From an uncultured Prevotellaceae bacterium (lineage in GTDB: Bacteria; Bacteroidota; Bacteroidia; Bacteroidales; Bacteroidaceae): a DNA stretch of 64,000 bases. The notes below the pieces were generated by a model. The model was not told the origin of the DNA. It searched no databases and worked only from the letters and a program-made list of their open reading frames with translations. The position numbers and the translations under genes were made by a program. Shown here one piece after another: positions 27,969-36,490 of this stretch; position 1 is the first letter of the stretch; each line of letters begins with the position of its first letter. Location: assembly GCA_946185485.1 (NCBI GenBank), contig CAMHJQ010000001.1, positions 62,001 to 126,000 of the forward strand. Reading direction: 5' to 3'.

Positions 27969-30029
27969 ATGAAACGTTATTTATCGATTTTTTTATTGAT
28001 TGGGGTTTCTGTTTTATTTAGCAGCGTGGCTGCGCAGAACCCTTACCTGCCGCTGTGGGAACACGTGCCCGACGGCGAGCCACGCGTGTTTGACGACCCC
28101 GACAATCCGGGCAAGCAGCGTGCTTACATTATCGGTTCGCACGACACCCACTACACGCAGTACTGCGGCAACGACATCCGCATGTGGTCGGCACCCGTTG
28201 AGGACCTCACCCAGTGGCGCGATGAAGGCCCCATCTTCTCGTGGTTCGTCAACGGACAATGGGACACCATGTTTGCCCCGGACCTCGTAGAGACTGTCGA
28301 TAAGCAGACAGGCAAGAAGACCTACTGGCTCTATCCCCACAGCCGCGGCTGGCGCCGCATCGCCACCGTGTGCAAGAGCGACCGTCCTGACGGACCTTTC
28401 GTACCCGTCAACCTGACCGAGGACGGCAGCCAGTGTCTGCCGGGCTCGCTCATCGACTTCGACCCGTCGGTATTCATCGAGCCTGTCACCAACAAGAAGG
28501 ACAAGGACTTCGACAAGGGCTTCCGCGCCTACGTCTTCTACGGTTTCCAGCATTCCACGGCCTGCGAGCTCGACCAAAACACGATGTACTCCAAGCGCGA
28601 GGGCACGGAGCTGATAGACCCCTTCATTCCTGCCAGCAGCCGCGATGGCAAGCTGTTGGATAAGGAGGGTAGCGTCTATAAGGCACTCTACAAGGACCAG
28701 AACCCGCTGGACTTCAACTTCTTCGAGGCATCGAGCATCCGTCAGGTCGGCAACAAGTATGTCGTAGTGTTCAGCGGCTACTCCGGTGCCGAATACGGTT
28801 TAGGCAACACCAACAGTGCCCTGCGCTATGCCTATGGCGACAGTCCCTTGGGGCCGTGGCGTTCGGGCGGCGTGCTGGTTGACTCGCGTGGTGTCGTCGA
28901 GAACGAGGACGGATCACAGCTCATCACCACCAATGCCGCTCATAACACGCACGGCTCGCTACAGCAGATTAACGGTCAGTGGTACGTATTCTACCACCGT
29001 CCGCCACGTGGCTTCGGCAATGCCCGTCAGGCCATGGTAGCCCCCGTCAAGATTACGTGGGACAAGAAGGCCGTCGCCAAGGGCGGCAAGGTGCGCATCA
29101 CCGCCTACGACCCCTACGACAAGAACAACGAGTGGACTGCCAAGGACAGCAAGGGCAACGAATACACGGGTGCCGAGGTCACCAGCGAGGGTTTCCAGGT
29201 CTATGGCCTGCCGCCCTACGCCTACTATTCGGCCGGCCTTGCCTGCTTCATGACCGGTGGCACCAACAGCAACGAGTGGATGCAGGACAACTTCGACGTA
29301 TGGAACAACAGCATGGACCTGGCTGGCATCACCAACAAAGGCATTGTCGGCTTCAAATACTTCGGTTTCGGCGGACTGGCCCAGGCTGCCAAGGGACTGC
29401 CCGCCTTCGAGGGCACCAAGCAGGGTGACGGCACACAGCTGAACCTCCGGCTGACCCCCGGCAAGCACGGTGCCTTCAAAATCCATGTGCGCTTGGACAA
29501 CCCGTGGAAGGGTCAGGAGATAGCCGTCTTTGATGTTCCCGCCACGGATGCCCTGAATCCCGCAGCCATCACCCTCACCCAGTCTGTTCCCGCTGTCGAG
29601 GGTCTGACGGGCAAGCACGCCGTCTACCTCATTGCCGAGGGTGCCGACATCCCGCCCAAGCGCGACGACCGTCCGCAGTGGGGTCGCCGCCCGCAGCAGC
29701 CGCAGCGTCCTGAGGGGCTCTTCGACCTGCACGGCATCGGATTCTCGAAGGCCGGTCAGGTATGCGACGTTCCTGTGGTTCCGCAGATTACCATCAAGGT
29801 CAACGGCAAGCAGCTGCTCATCCCCGACACGCCCATCCGTACCACCAACCAGAACGGCTATACCGACTTGACACGCTATCAGGTGTATGCTCCGCTGAAC
29901 GGCAACAATGTCATTGAAGCCTACTCCAACGTGCCCGGCGTACAGACTACGACCAGTCCCGTCACCGACGGCCGCGCTACCGTGAAGTGCACGTACAAGG
30001 GAAAGGAAAAGATATTCCTCATCAATTAA
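27969..30029 (+). CDS. GH43-like secreted glycosidase
   Basis: This 686-residue protein has a signal peptide ending SSVAAQ. The opening NPYLPLWEHVPDGEPRVFDD and GSHDTHYTQYCG match a GH43 propeller variant; the candidate acidic residues are Asp42/43 (VFDDPD), Asp in LIDFDPSVFIE and Glu in NFFEASSIRQVG. The C-terminal half (about 365-600) looks like a carbohydrate-binding sandwich, with a proline/arginine-rich stretch (PPKRDDRPQWGRRPQQPQRP) at about 555-575 that is probably a linker. It sits between the tandem GH43 and the GH10 xylanase on the same strand. Specific activity is unknown; xylan or arabinoxylan side-chain removal is inferred from the neighbours. Confidence 0.82.
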   Translation: MKRYLSIFLLIGVSVLFSSVAAQNPYLPLWEHVPDGEPRVFDDPDNPGKQRAYIIGSHDTHYTQYCGNDIRMWSAPVEDLTQWRDEGPIFSWFVNGQWDTMFAPDLVETVDKQTGKKTYWLYPHSRGWRRIATVCKSDRPDGPFVPVNLTEDGSQCLPGSLIDFDPSVFIEPVTNKKDKDFDKGFRAYVFYGFQHSTACELDQNTMYSKREGTELIDPFIPASSRDGKLLDKEGSVYKALYKDQNPLDFNFFEASSIRQVGNKYVVVFSGYSGAEYGLGNTNSALRYAYGDSPLGPWRSGGVLVDSRGVVENEDGSQLITTNAAHNTHGSLQQINGQWYVFYHRPPRGFGNARQAMVAPVKITWDKKAVAKGGKVRITAYDPYDKNNEWTAKDSKGNEYTGAEVTSEGFQVYGLPPYAYYSAGLACFMTGGTNSNEWMQDNFDVWNNSMDLAGITNKGIVGFKYFGFGGLAQAAKGLPAFEGTKQGDGTQLNLRLTPGKHGAFKIHVRLDNPWKGQEIAVFDVPATDALNPAAITLTQSVPAVEGLTGKHAVYLIAEGADIPPKRDDRPQWGRRPQQPQRPEGLFDLHGIGFSKAGQVCDVPVVPQITIKVNGKQLLIPDTPIRTTNQNGYTDLTRYQVYAPLNGNNVIEAYSNVPGVQTTTSPVTDGRATVKCTYKGKEKIFLIN

Positions 30030-30076
30030 AACCACTATTCTCGAACAACGAATTTAACGAATTATACAAAGCTAGC

Positions 30077-32368
30077 ATGAACAAAGGAATGAAAACATTA
30101 TTTATAACAGCGGCTATGATGCTCTATACGACAGCAACATTCGCCCAGCTATCAACCAATCCCGACAAGTTCTTGGGTAATATCACGACTGACGGCAATG
30201 TCGAGTTTGGCAGCGCTGAGAGGTATTATCAGTTATGGAACCAAATTACCCCTGAGAATGAAACCAAGTGGGATGCCACTGAAGGTTCAGCACGAGGCGT
30301 CTTCACATTTGACAGGGCCGACAGATCGGCCAGCTATGCCAAGCAACATGGGTTTCCGTTCAAGTACCATACACTCATCTGGGGCTCCCAATACGCCGGC
30401 TGGATGAATGACCTCTCCACGGCTGAGCAGTACAGGGCCCTCGTTGAGTATTTCGATGGTGTGAAGGCTCACTACCCCAATCTGGAGATTATCGATGTGG
30501 TGAACGAGGCCATCGCGGGTCACAATCCGGCACCCTACAAGGCAGCCCTTGGCGGCGACGGTCGCACTGGCTATGACTGGATTATCAAGGCCTTTGAGTT
30601 AGCCCACGAGCGCTGGCCCAATGCCATCCTCGTCTATAACGACTTCAATTCGTTTACATGGCAGAAGAGCCAGTTCATTACGTTAGTGCGCACACTGCGC
30701 GATGCCGGTGCTCCCATCGATGCCTACGGACACCAGAGCCACGACATCACCGACATCAGCTTGGATAATTTCAAGAACGCCATGAACGAGGTACACACCG
30801 CACTACAGATGCCTATGTACAGTACGGAGTTCGACATTGGTACCAAAGACGACAAGAAGCAGAAAACCCAGTATGAGAATCTGATTCCTGTGCTCTGGGA
30901 GGCAGACTATTGCGCCGGCATCACGCTGTGGGGCTGGATTTACGGGCATACATGGATTCACGAAAAGGATGCTCAAGGTAATATTATAACGAGAGGTATT
31001 TCGGGCCTCATCAAAGAGGAGACCGAAGACGGCAAGAAGGTCTATAAGGACCGTCCAGCCATGACATGGCTGCGCCAGTACATGCAGAGCGATGCGGCCA
31101 AGAATGCTAAGAGTCCCTTCCCTGGATTCAAGAAAGAAGCTTCCGTCTACGTGAGACCTGCATCGATGAAGGTAGCCAAGGGAGACGTGCTGCCCGTATG
31201 GGTCGATGCTACCCTGGCTACAAAGACCATCGAGAAAGTGGAGCTCTATTTAGAATCTACCCTCGTGAACACCCTGACCGAAGCACCCTATATCTTCGAG
31301 GTGAGCCATTCTGCTCTCGGCTCCAAGACGCTGAAAGCCGTGGTGACTGCAACTGACGGATCGACTTACGAGCGTCTTTCGCGAATCTCCATACAAAACG
31401 GAAACAAGCGCGAGCCATACAACGGAATGGTGCCCACACTGCCCTGCACCATTTATGCGGGTGAATATGACAAGGGAGCGTCGGGTATATCGTTTTCCAA
31501 TGTAACTCGCAACACCAGTGACACCAGTGCTCCCATCAAGACCAATACCAATTCCTGGATGGAATACACGGTCGATGTGGCAGAAGACGGTATCTATTCG
31601 CTGGATATGGAGGTAGCTGCAGCACAGAATGGAGGCTTGTTCCACCTGGTTGACAACCATTTCGGCAACTTGATATTCCTCACCGACTTCACCACGGTTC
31701 CCAATACGGGCAGCACTTCCAACCTGCAGACTATCCACTGTCCGCTTACTCAGACTTTGACTGCTGGCCGGCACACATTATCCTTGATTGCCGACAATGG
31801 TGGTTTTTATGTCAAGAGCATGACATTCAATCATATACCCACATTTACCATGCCGGGTGCTGTTTCAGTAAAAGACATGGTCAGGTGCGAGGGGGTTGAG
31901 GTCAAAACAACTTCAGCAGGCTATGTGTTGGGCATGGACAATGCTGACTGGGCAGAATACTCCGTCGACGTCACGCTGAACAATAACAAGTATTCCTACG
32001 AGATAACCGCATCTTCAGTGGAAGGTGCCTCAGTGTCGATGACCCTGATTGACAGCGACGGCAACGAGAAGTCGCTGGGTACGGTCAGCATCCCCGCTAC
32101 CGGCAGTCTGGACACCTACGCAGTAAAGACCGGCAAAATCAGGAACAAGCTCGATGAGGGCAAACAGACGCTGCGCGTGACCTTGAAGAGTGGCAGTTGC
32201 GACATCGCCTCGTTGAACATTACCAACTCCGAAGCCACGGGTATCGATGAACTGTCAGACGACGACACTGTAGCCACAGGCGAGACCTATAACCTCTCTG
32301 GTCAGAAGGTGGGTGCCGGTTACAAGGGCATCGTCATCCGCAACGGCAAGAAATACGTGGAACGTTAA
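30077..32368 (+). CDS. GH10 endo-1,4-beta-xylanase with CBM-like C-terminal modules
   Basis: The start chosen is ATG 30077 (ATG 30089 is possible); the longer frame from 29987 runs back into the previous gene. The 763-residue protein has a signal peptide ending TTATFAQ, a GH10 barrel (about 30-370) with acid/base Glu144 (DVVNEAI) and nucleophile Glu251 (MYSTEFDIG), and ITLWGWIYGHTW near the end. Then come an Ig-like module (about 375-460), two CBM6/CBM35-like sandwiches (about 470-615 and 620-720) and a short C-terminal motif YNLSGQKV...GIVIRNGKKYVER shared with other secreted proteins here. It should cut xylan chains internally, feeding the GH43, GH31 and esterase enzymes around it. Confidence 0.95.
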   Translation: MNKGMKTLFITAAMMLYTTATFAQLSTNPDKFLGNITTDGNVEFGSAERYYQLWNQITPENETKWDATEGSARGVFTFDRADRSASYAKQHGFPFKYHTLIWGSQYAGWMNDLSTAEQYRALVEYFDGVKAHYPNLEIIDVVNEAIAGHNPAPYKAALGGDGRTGYDWIIKAFELAHERWPNAILVYNDFNSFTWQKSQFITLVRTLRDAGAPIDAYGHQSHDITDISLDNFKNAMNEVHTALQMPMYSTEFDIGTKDDKKQKTQYENLIPVLWEADYCAGITLWGWIYGHTWIHEKDAQGNIITRGISGLIKEETEDGKKVYKDRPAMTWLRQYMQSDAAKNAKSPFPGFKKEASVYVRPASMKVAKGDVLPVWVDATLATKTIEKVELYLESTLVNTLTEAPYIFEVSHSALGSKTLKAVVTATDGSTYERLSRISIQNGNKREPYNGMVPTLPCTIYAGEYDKGASGISFSNVTRNTSDTSAPIKTNTNSWMEYTVDVAEDGIYSLDMEVAAAQNGGLFHLVDNHFGNLIFLTDFTTVPNTGSTSNLQTIHCPLTQTLTAGRHTLSLIADNGGFYVKSMTFNHIPTFTMPGAVSVKDMVRCEGVEVKTTSAGYVLGMDNADWAEYSVDVTLNNNKYSYEITASSVEGASVSMTLIDSDGNEKSLGTVSIPATGSLDTYAVKTGKIRNKLDEGKQTLRVTLKSGSCDIASLNITNSEATGIDELSDDDTVATGETYNLSGQKVGAGYKGIVIRNGKKYVER

Positions 32369-32371
32369 AAG

Positions 32372-34546
32372 ATGAGAGTCTTAATCAGCATATTGCTCTG
32401 GGGTGTAGCCATGACGGCTATGGCACAGTGGAACATCACAAGAGTTGCACGGAATGCCGTGCGCGTACAGTATAGCGAGGGCAACGTCCAGAGCGACCTG
32501 CCCGACTGGCTCTATGTCAAGCATGGTGAGGTCAAGGACTGCGACGTCCGGTTTCAGTTAGACGACAAACGCCGGCTACTGACGTTAAGAAACAAAAAGG
32601 GAGAGATTGTTTTTCAGGCAACTCGTCACCAACTGGTGGATGGTGAAGCCACAATGGCTTTCACCACCGCCAAGGACGAGTGTCTCTTCGGACTGGGACA
32701 GTTTCAGGACGGCTACAGCAATGTGCGCGGACTGTCGCGCCGTCTGACGCAGGTGAACACGCAGATCAGCCTGCCCATGCTCATCTCGAGCAAGGGCTAT
32801 GGCGTGCTGTGGAACAACTACGGGCTGACGGAGTTCAACCCCTGCAGCCAATGCGTGCGCTTAGAAAAACGCGAGGGTGCCGGCAGCCGTGAGGAGGTCA
32901 ACGTTACCTCGACAGAGGGCAGCAAGCGCGAGGTTCGCGAGCGCCACATCTTCGAGGCCACCATCGACATTGCCAAAACCGGCGACTACAGCCTGCTACT
33001 CGACGTGGGGCAGAAGATGGCACGCCGCCACAACCTCTGCATCGACGGGCAGACAGTCATAGAGATGCAGAACCTGTGGCTGCCGCCAACGGCCTCGAAG
33101 ACAGTGCGGCTGGAGAAAGGCCGCCATACGCTGACCGCCGAACTGACCAGGGACGACAAGCCCGTACTCTACTACGACCTGGTGAAGGATGAGACCACCT
33201 TCCGCAGTCCCGTTGCCACAGCCGTCGATTATACTGTGTTCGTCGGTTCTGCCGACGAAATCATCGCCACCTACCGCGAGTTGACGGGCGAATGTCCGCT
33301 GATGCCGTCGTGGGCGTTAGGCTACATCCACTGCCGCGAGCGTTTCCACTCGTCGCAGGAGATATTGCAAACGGCCAACCGCTTCCAACAGGAGCAGATG
33401 CCCATCAACGTCATCGTGCAGGACTGGCAGTACTGGGGCAAGCACGGCTGGAACTCGATGCGGTTTGACGAAGACAACTACCCCGACCCCAAGGCACTCA
33501 CGGACAGTCTGCACCGCATGGGCATCCGGCTGATGCTCAGCGTGTGGTCGAAGATTGACAAGAACTCGGAGGTAGGCCGGCAGATGGAGCGCGACCAGTA
33601 CTACATCCCCGGCACCGACTGGATAGACTTCTTCAACCCGCAGGCTGCCGCTGCCTACTGGAAGAACTTCCGCGAGCGCCTGGTGCCGCTCGGCATCGAT
33701 GCCTGGTGGCAGGATGCCACAGAGCCGGAGAACGACGACTTAGTGGGCCGCCGTGTAAACAACGGGCGGTGGAGCGGCGAACAGGTGCGTAACATCTATC
33801 CGCTGCTGGTCAACAAGACCGTCTATGAAGGGCTGGTAGCTGCAAACAGCCAAAAGCCCCAAGCTGACAGTCCCATGATACTCACCCGCTGCGGTTTCCC
33901 CGGCATCCAGCGCTACGGCTCTGCCCTATGGAGCGGTGACGTGGGCAACGACTGGGAGACCTTCCGCCGGCAGATTGTCGCCGGACTGGGCGTGCAGGCA
34001 GCTGGCGTGCCCTGGTGGACGTATGATGCCGGAGGATTCTTCCGCCCCGGCGACCAGTACACCAACCAGGACTACATCGAGCGCATGCTGCGCTGGATAG
34101 AGACCAGCGTCTATCTGCCGTTGATGCGCGTCCATGGCTACATGAGCAATACCGAGCCCTGGAACTATGGTGCCGAGGCACAGGCCATCATCGCCGACTG
34201 CCTGAAAGAGCGCCAGCAGCTGCGTCCCTACATTGAGCGCTGTGCCGAGCGCATTGCCAAGGAGGGCTACACGCTGATGCGCCCGTTAGTGTTCGACTTT
34301 GCCGACGACCCCATGGCCTTGCAGCAGAAGTATGAATACATGTTCGGGCCCTCGCTGCTCATCAGTCCCGTCACGGAGCCCGGAGTCAGCGAATGGAAGA
34401 CCTATCTGCCCAAGAGTGCCGGCGGCTGGCGCGACTACCGCACCGGACAGTACTACGACGGCGGGCAGACTGTCACGACGGCTGTCAGCAAGGCCCACAT
34501 CCCCGTCTTTATACGCATGGGATACGAAAGCGAATTAACGAAATAA
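32372..34546 (+). CDS. GH31 alpha-glycosidase with PA14-like insertion (alpha-xylosidase/alpha-glucosidase)
   Basis: This 724-residue enzyme has a signal peptide ending MTAMAQ. The GH31 barrel shows the nucleophile Asp448 (DAWWQDATEPEND) and probable acid/base Asp523 (ALWSGDVGNDW). A PA14-like sandwich is inserted at about 185-275 (HIFEATIDIAKTGDYSLLL through HTLTAEL), as in Bacteroides alpha-xylosidases. It ends soon after the proximal C-terminal domain (IPVFIRMGYE) and so lacks the distal domain of the 900-residue members. It follows GH10 by 3 bp and precedes the esterase by 30 bp. In a xylan locus, alpha-xylosidase or action on glucosyl decorations is likely; not provable here. Confidence 0.92.
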   Translation: MRVLISILLWGVAMTAMAQWNITRVARNAVRVQYSEGNVQSDLPDWLYVKHGEVKDCDVRFQLDDKRRLLTLRNKKGEIVFQATRHQLVDGEATMAFTTAKDECLFGLGQFQDGYSNVRGLSRRLTQVNTQISLPMLISSKGYGVLWNNYGLTEFNPCSQCVRLEKREGAGSREEVNVTSTEGSKREVRERHIFEATIDIAKTGDYSLLLDVGQKMARRHNLCIDGQTVIEMQNLWLPPTASKTVRLEKGRHTLTAELTRDDKPVLYYDLVKDETTFRSPVATAVDYTVFVGSADEIIATYRELTGECPLMPSWALGYIHCRERFHSSQEILQTANRFQQEQMPINVIVQDWQYWGKHGWNSMRFDEDNYPDPKALTDSLHRMGIRLMLSVWSKIDKNSEVGRQMERDQYYIPGTDWIDFFNPQAAAAYWKNFRERLVPLGIDAWWQDATEPENDDLVGRRVNNGRWSGEQVRNIYPLLVNKTVYEGLVAANSQKPQADSPMILTRCGFPGIQRYGSALWSGDVGNDWETFRRQIVAGLGVQAAGVPWWTYDAGGFFRPGDQYTNQDYIERMLRWIETSVYLPLMRVHGYMSNTEPWNYGAEAQAIIADCLKERQQLRPYIERCAERIAKEGYTLMRPLVFDFADDPMALQQKYEYMFGPSLLISPVTEPGVSEWKTYLPKSAGGWRDYRTGQYYDGGQTVTTAVSKAHIPVFIRMGYESELTK

Positions 34547-34576
34547 CCTCATAACAAAACCCTTAAACAAAAGACA

Positions 34577-36397
34577 ATGAAAAAAACACTGTTATCGGCT
34601 GTGATGCTCTGCCTGTCGCTGACGGGCATGGCACAGCCTGCCGGAGGCTTTGGCGGCTTCCAGCAACAAACGAAACTGGAAACCTCGCAGGAGTGGAAGG
34701 ACGTCAACTATGCCGGCGACGACAAGGCCTACCACACCTGTGACATCTACCTGCCCAAAAAGGAGGCTGCCTCCTACCCCGTTGTCATCCACATCTACGG
34801 CAGTGCCTGGTTCAGCAACAGCAGCAAGGGCATGGCCGACCTCGGCACCATCGGTAAAGCCCTCTTAGATGCCGGCTATGCTGTCGTATGTCCCAACCAC
34901 CGCAGCAGCATGGACGCCCAATGGCCGGCCCAGATTCACGACATCCGTGCCGTCATCCGCTTTGTGCGCGGTGAGGCTGCGAAGTACAAGTTCGACCCGT
35001 CGTTCATCGCCACCAGCGGTTTTTCCTCCGGCGGTCACCTGTCCTCTATCGCCGCTACCACGACGGGCCTGAAGCAGACGAAGGTGGGTAGTGTCGACAT
35101 TGACCTCGAAGGCACTGTCGGCAACTATCCCAACGAGAGCAGTGCCGTGAATGCCGCCTGCGACTGGTCCGGCCCCGTGGACCTCACTGCCATGGACTGC
35201 GGCGACCACATCACGATGGGTAAGGACAGCCCAGAGGACGTGCTGCTGAAGTCGAAGCTCGACAAAGAGCCGGACAAGTATCGCAGCCTCAGCGCCGTCG
35301 AGTATATTGACAAGAACGACCCGCCCATCATCATCTTCCACGGCGACAAAGACAATGTCGTGCCCAACTGCCAGGGCAAGAAGTTCTACGAGTTGCTGAA
35401 GGCTGCCGGTGTCAAGACTGAGGCCACGTTCCCCGCAGCGGGTGGTCACGGCGGTCCCGAGATGTACACCGAGGAGAACCTGAAGAAGATGGTATGCTTC
35501 CTGAACTGTGTCCGCAAGGGCGGCAGTTGCAGCAAGGACTGCTGCCAGCAGCACGAGCCGAAGACGCGCATCATCGAGGGCGGCGGCCAGGGCCCGTACA
35601 AGGCCGTCATGAAGGAAGAGCCCACGCTTAAGGAGCATACCGTCATCGTGCCGCAGGACCTCACGCCCTTCGGCCCGCAGAAGCTGCTGCCCGTCCTGGT
35701 ATGGGGCAACGGCGCCTGTGCCAACTCACCCTTCGAGCACATGAACTTCCTGAACGAGATAGCCTCCAACGGCTACATCGTGCTGGCAACGGGAAACATC
35801 CCCATGACCGACGAATGGTATAAGGGTCCCATGTCGCGTGCCGAACAGCAGATAGAGAGCCTCGACTGGATTATCGCGCAGAACAGTGACCCCAAGTCAC
35901 CCTACTACCAGAAGGTGGACACGAAGAACATCTGCGTGGCCGGCATGTCGTGTGGCGGTCTGCAGACACTCTACAACTGTGCCGACCCCCGCATCACGAC
36001 GCTGATGATCTGCAACAGCGGACTCTTCAAGCAGTCGAATGCCGCCCAGGCCGTGGGGGGCATGCCCATGCCCGAGAAGTCGAAGCTCAAGGACATCCAT
36101 ACACCTATTATATATATATTGGGCGGCAAGGAAGATATTGCCTACGAGAACGGCATGGATGACTTCCACCTCATCGAGCACGTGCCGTGCTGCGCCATCA
36201 ACTATCCCGTAGGCCACGGCGGCACCTATCGTCAGCCATACGGCGGCGAGTTCACCATCCCTGCCCTCGCCTGGCTCAACTGGCAGCTGAAAGGCGACAA
36301 GGAAGCAGCCAAGATGTTCGTCGGCAAGAAGCCCAGCCTGCTCCAGCGCAAGGACTGGACCATCGAGAAGAACAAGCTTTTCCAGAAGCTGAAGTAA
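34577..36397 (+). CDS. Two-domain alpha/beta-hydrolase, probable carbohydrate esterase
   Basis: This 606-residue secreted protein carries two complete-looking alpha/beta-hydrolase domains. The first (about 40-310) has nucleophile Ser150 in GFSSGGH, Asp in IIFHGDKDNVVP and His in AAGGHGG, like acetyl-xylan or feruloyl esterases. A Cys-rich linker (CSKDCCQQ) follows. The second (about 345-590) has Ser458 in GMSCGGLQ, ILGGKEDIAY and VGHGGTY. The signal peptide ends GMAQ. It ends the CAZyme run and is followed by a strong bidirectional terminator. Esterases remove acetyl or feruloyl groups so that xylanases can reach the backbone; which ester each domain cuts is unknown. Confidence 0.87.
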   Translation: MKKTLLSAVMLCLSLTGMAQPAGGFGGFQQQTKLETSQEWKDVNYAGDDKAYHTCDIYLPKKEAASYPVVIHIYGSAWFSNSSKGMADLGTIGKALLDAGYAVVCPNHRSSMDAQWPAQIHDIRAVIRFVRGEAAKYKFDPSFIATSGFSSGGHLSSIAATTTGLKQTKVGSVDIDLEGTVGNYPNESSAVNAACDWSGPVDLTAMDCGDHITMGKDSPEDVLLKSKLDKEPDKYRSLSAVEYIDKNDPPIIIFHGDKDNVVPNCQGKKFYELLKAAGVKTEATFPAAGGHGGPEMYTEENLKKMVCFLNCVRKGGSCSKDCCQQHEPKTRIIEGGGQGPYKAVMKEEPTLKEHTVIVPQDLTPFGPQKLLPVLVWGNGACANSPFEHMNFLNEIASNGYIVLATGNIPMTDEWYKGPMSRAEQQIESLDWIIAQNSDPKSPYYQKVDTKNICVAGMSCGGLQTLYNCADPRITTLMICNSGLFKQSNAAQAVGGMPMPEKSKLKDIHTPIIYILGGKEDIAYENGMDDFHLIEHVPCCAINYPVGHGGTYRQPYGGEFTIPALAWLNWQLKGDKEAAKMFVGKKPSLLQRKDWTIEKNKLFQKLK

Positions 36398-36429
36398 CAT
36401 CTTCGAGGAAGGCCCCTCAGCCATCCAAT

Positions 36430-36468
36430 AAAAAGTTCAGGGAAACAATGCGTTTCCCTGAACTTTTT
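36430..36468. terminator. Bidirectional terminator between esterase and minus-strand GH43
   Basis: A perfect 17-bp stem (36430-36446 with 36452-36468) around a 5-base loop starts with AAAAA and ends with TTTTT, so it can stop transcription from both convergent genes. Confidence 0.93.
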
Positions 36469-36490
36469 TGTTATCACCCCATAAGGATTG

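Noticed and set aside
28959..30035. 358-codon minus-strand frame opposite the GH43-like gene
   Set aside because: Val/Gly/Leu-rich shadow of a real gene with a signal peptide and GH43 motifs.
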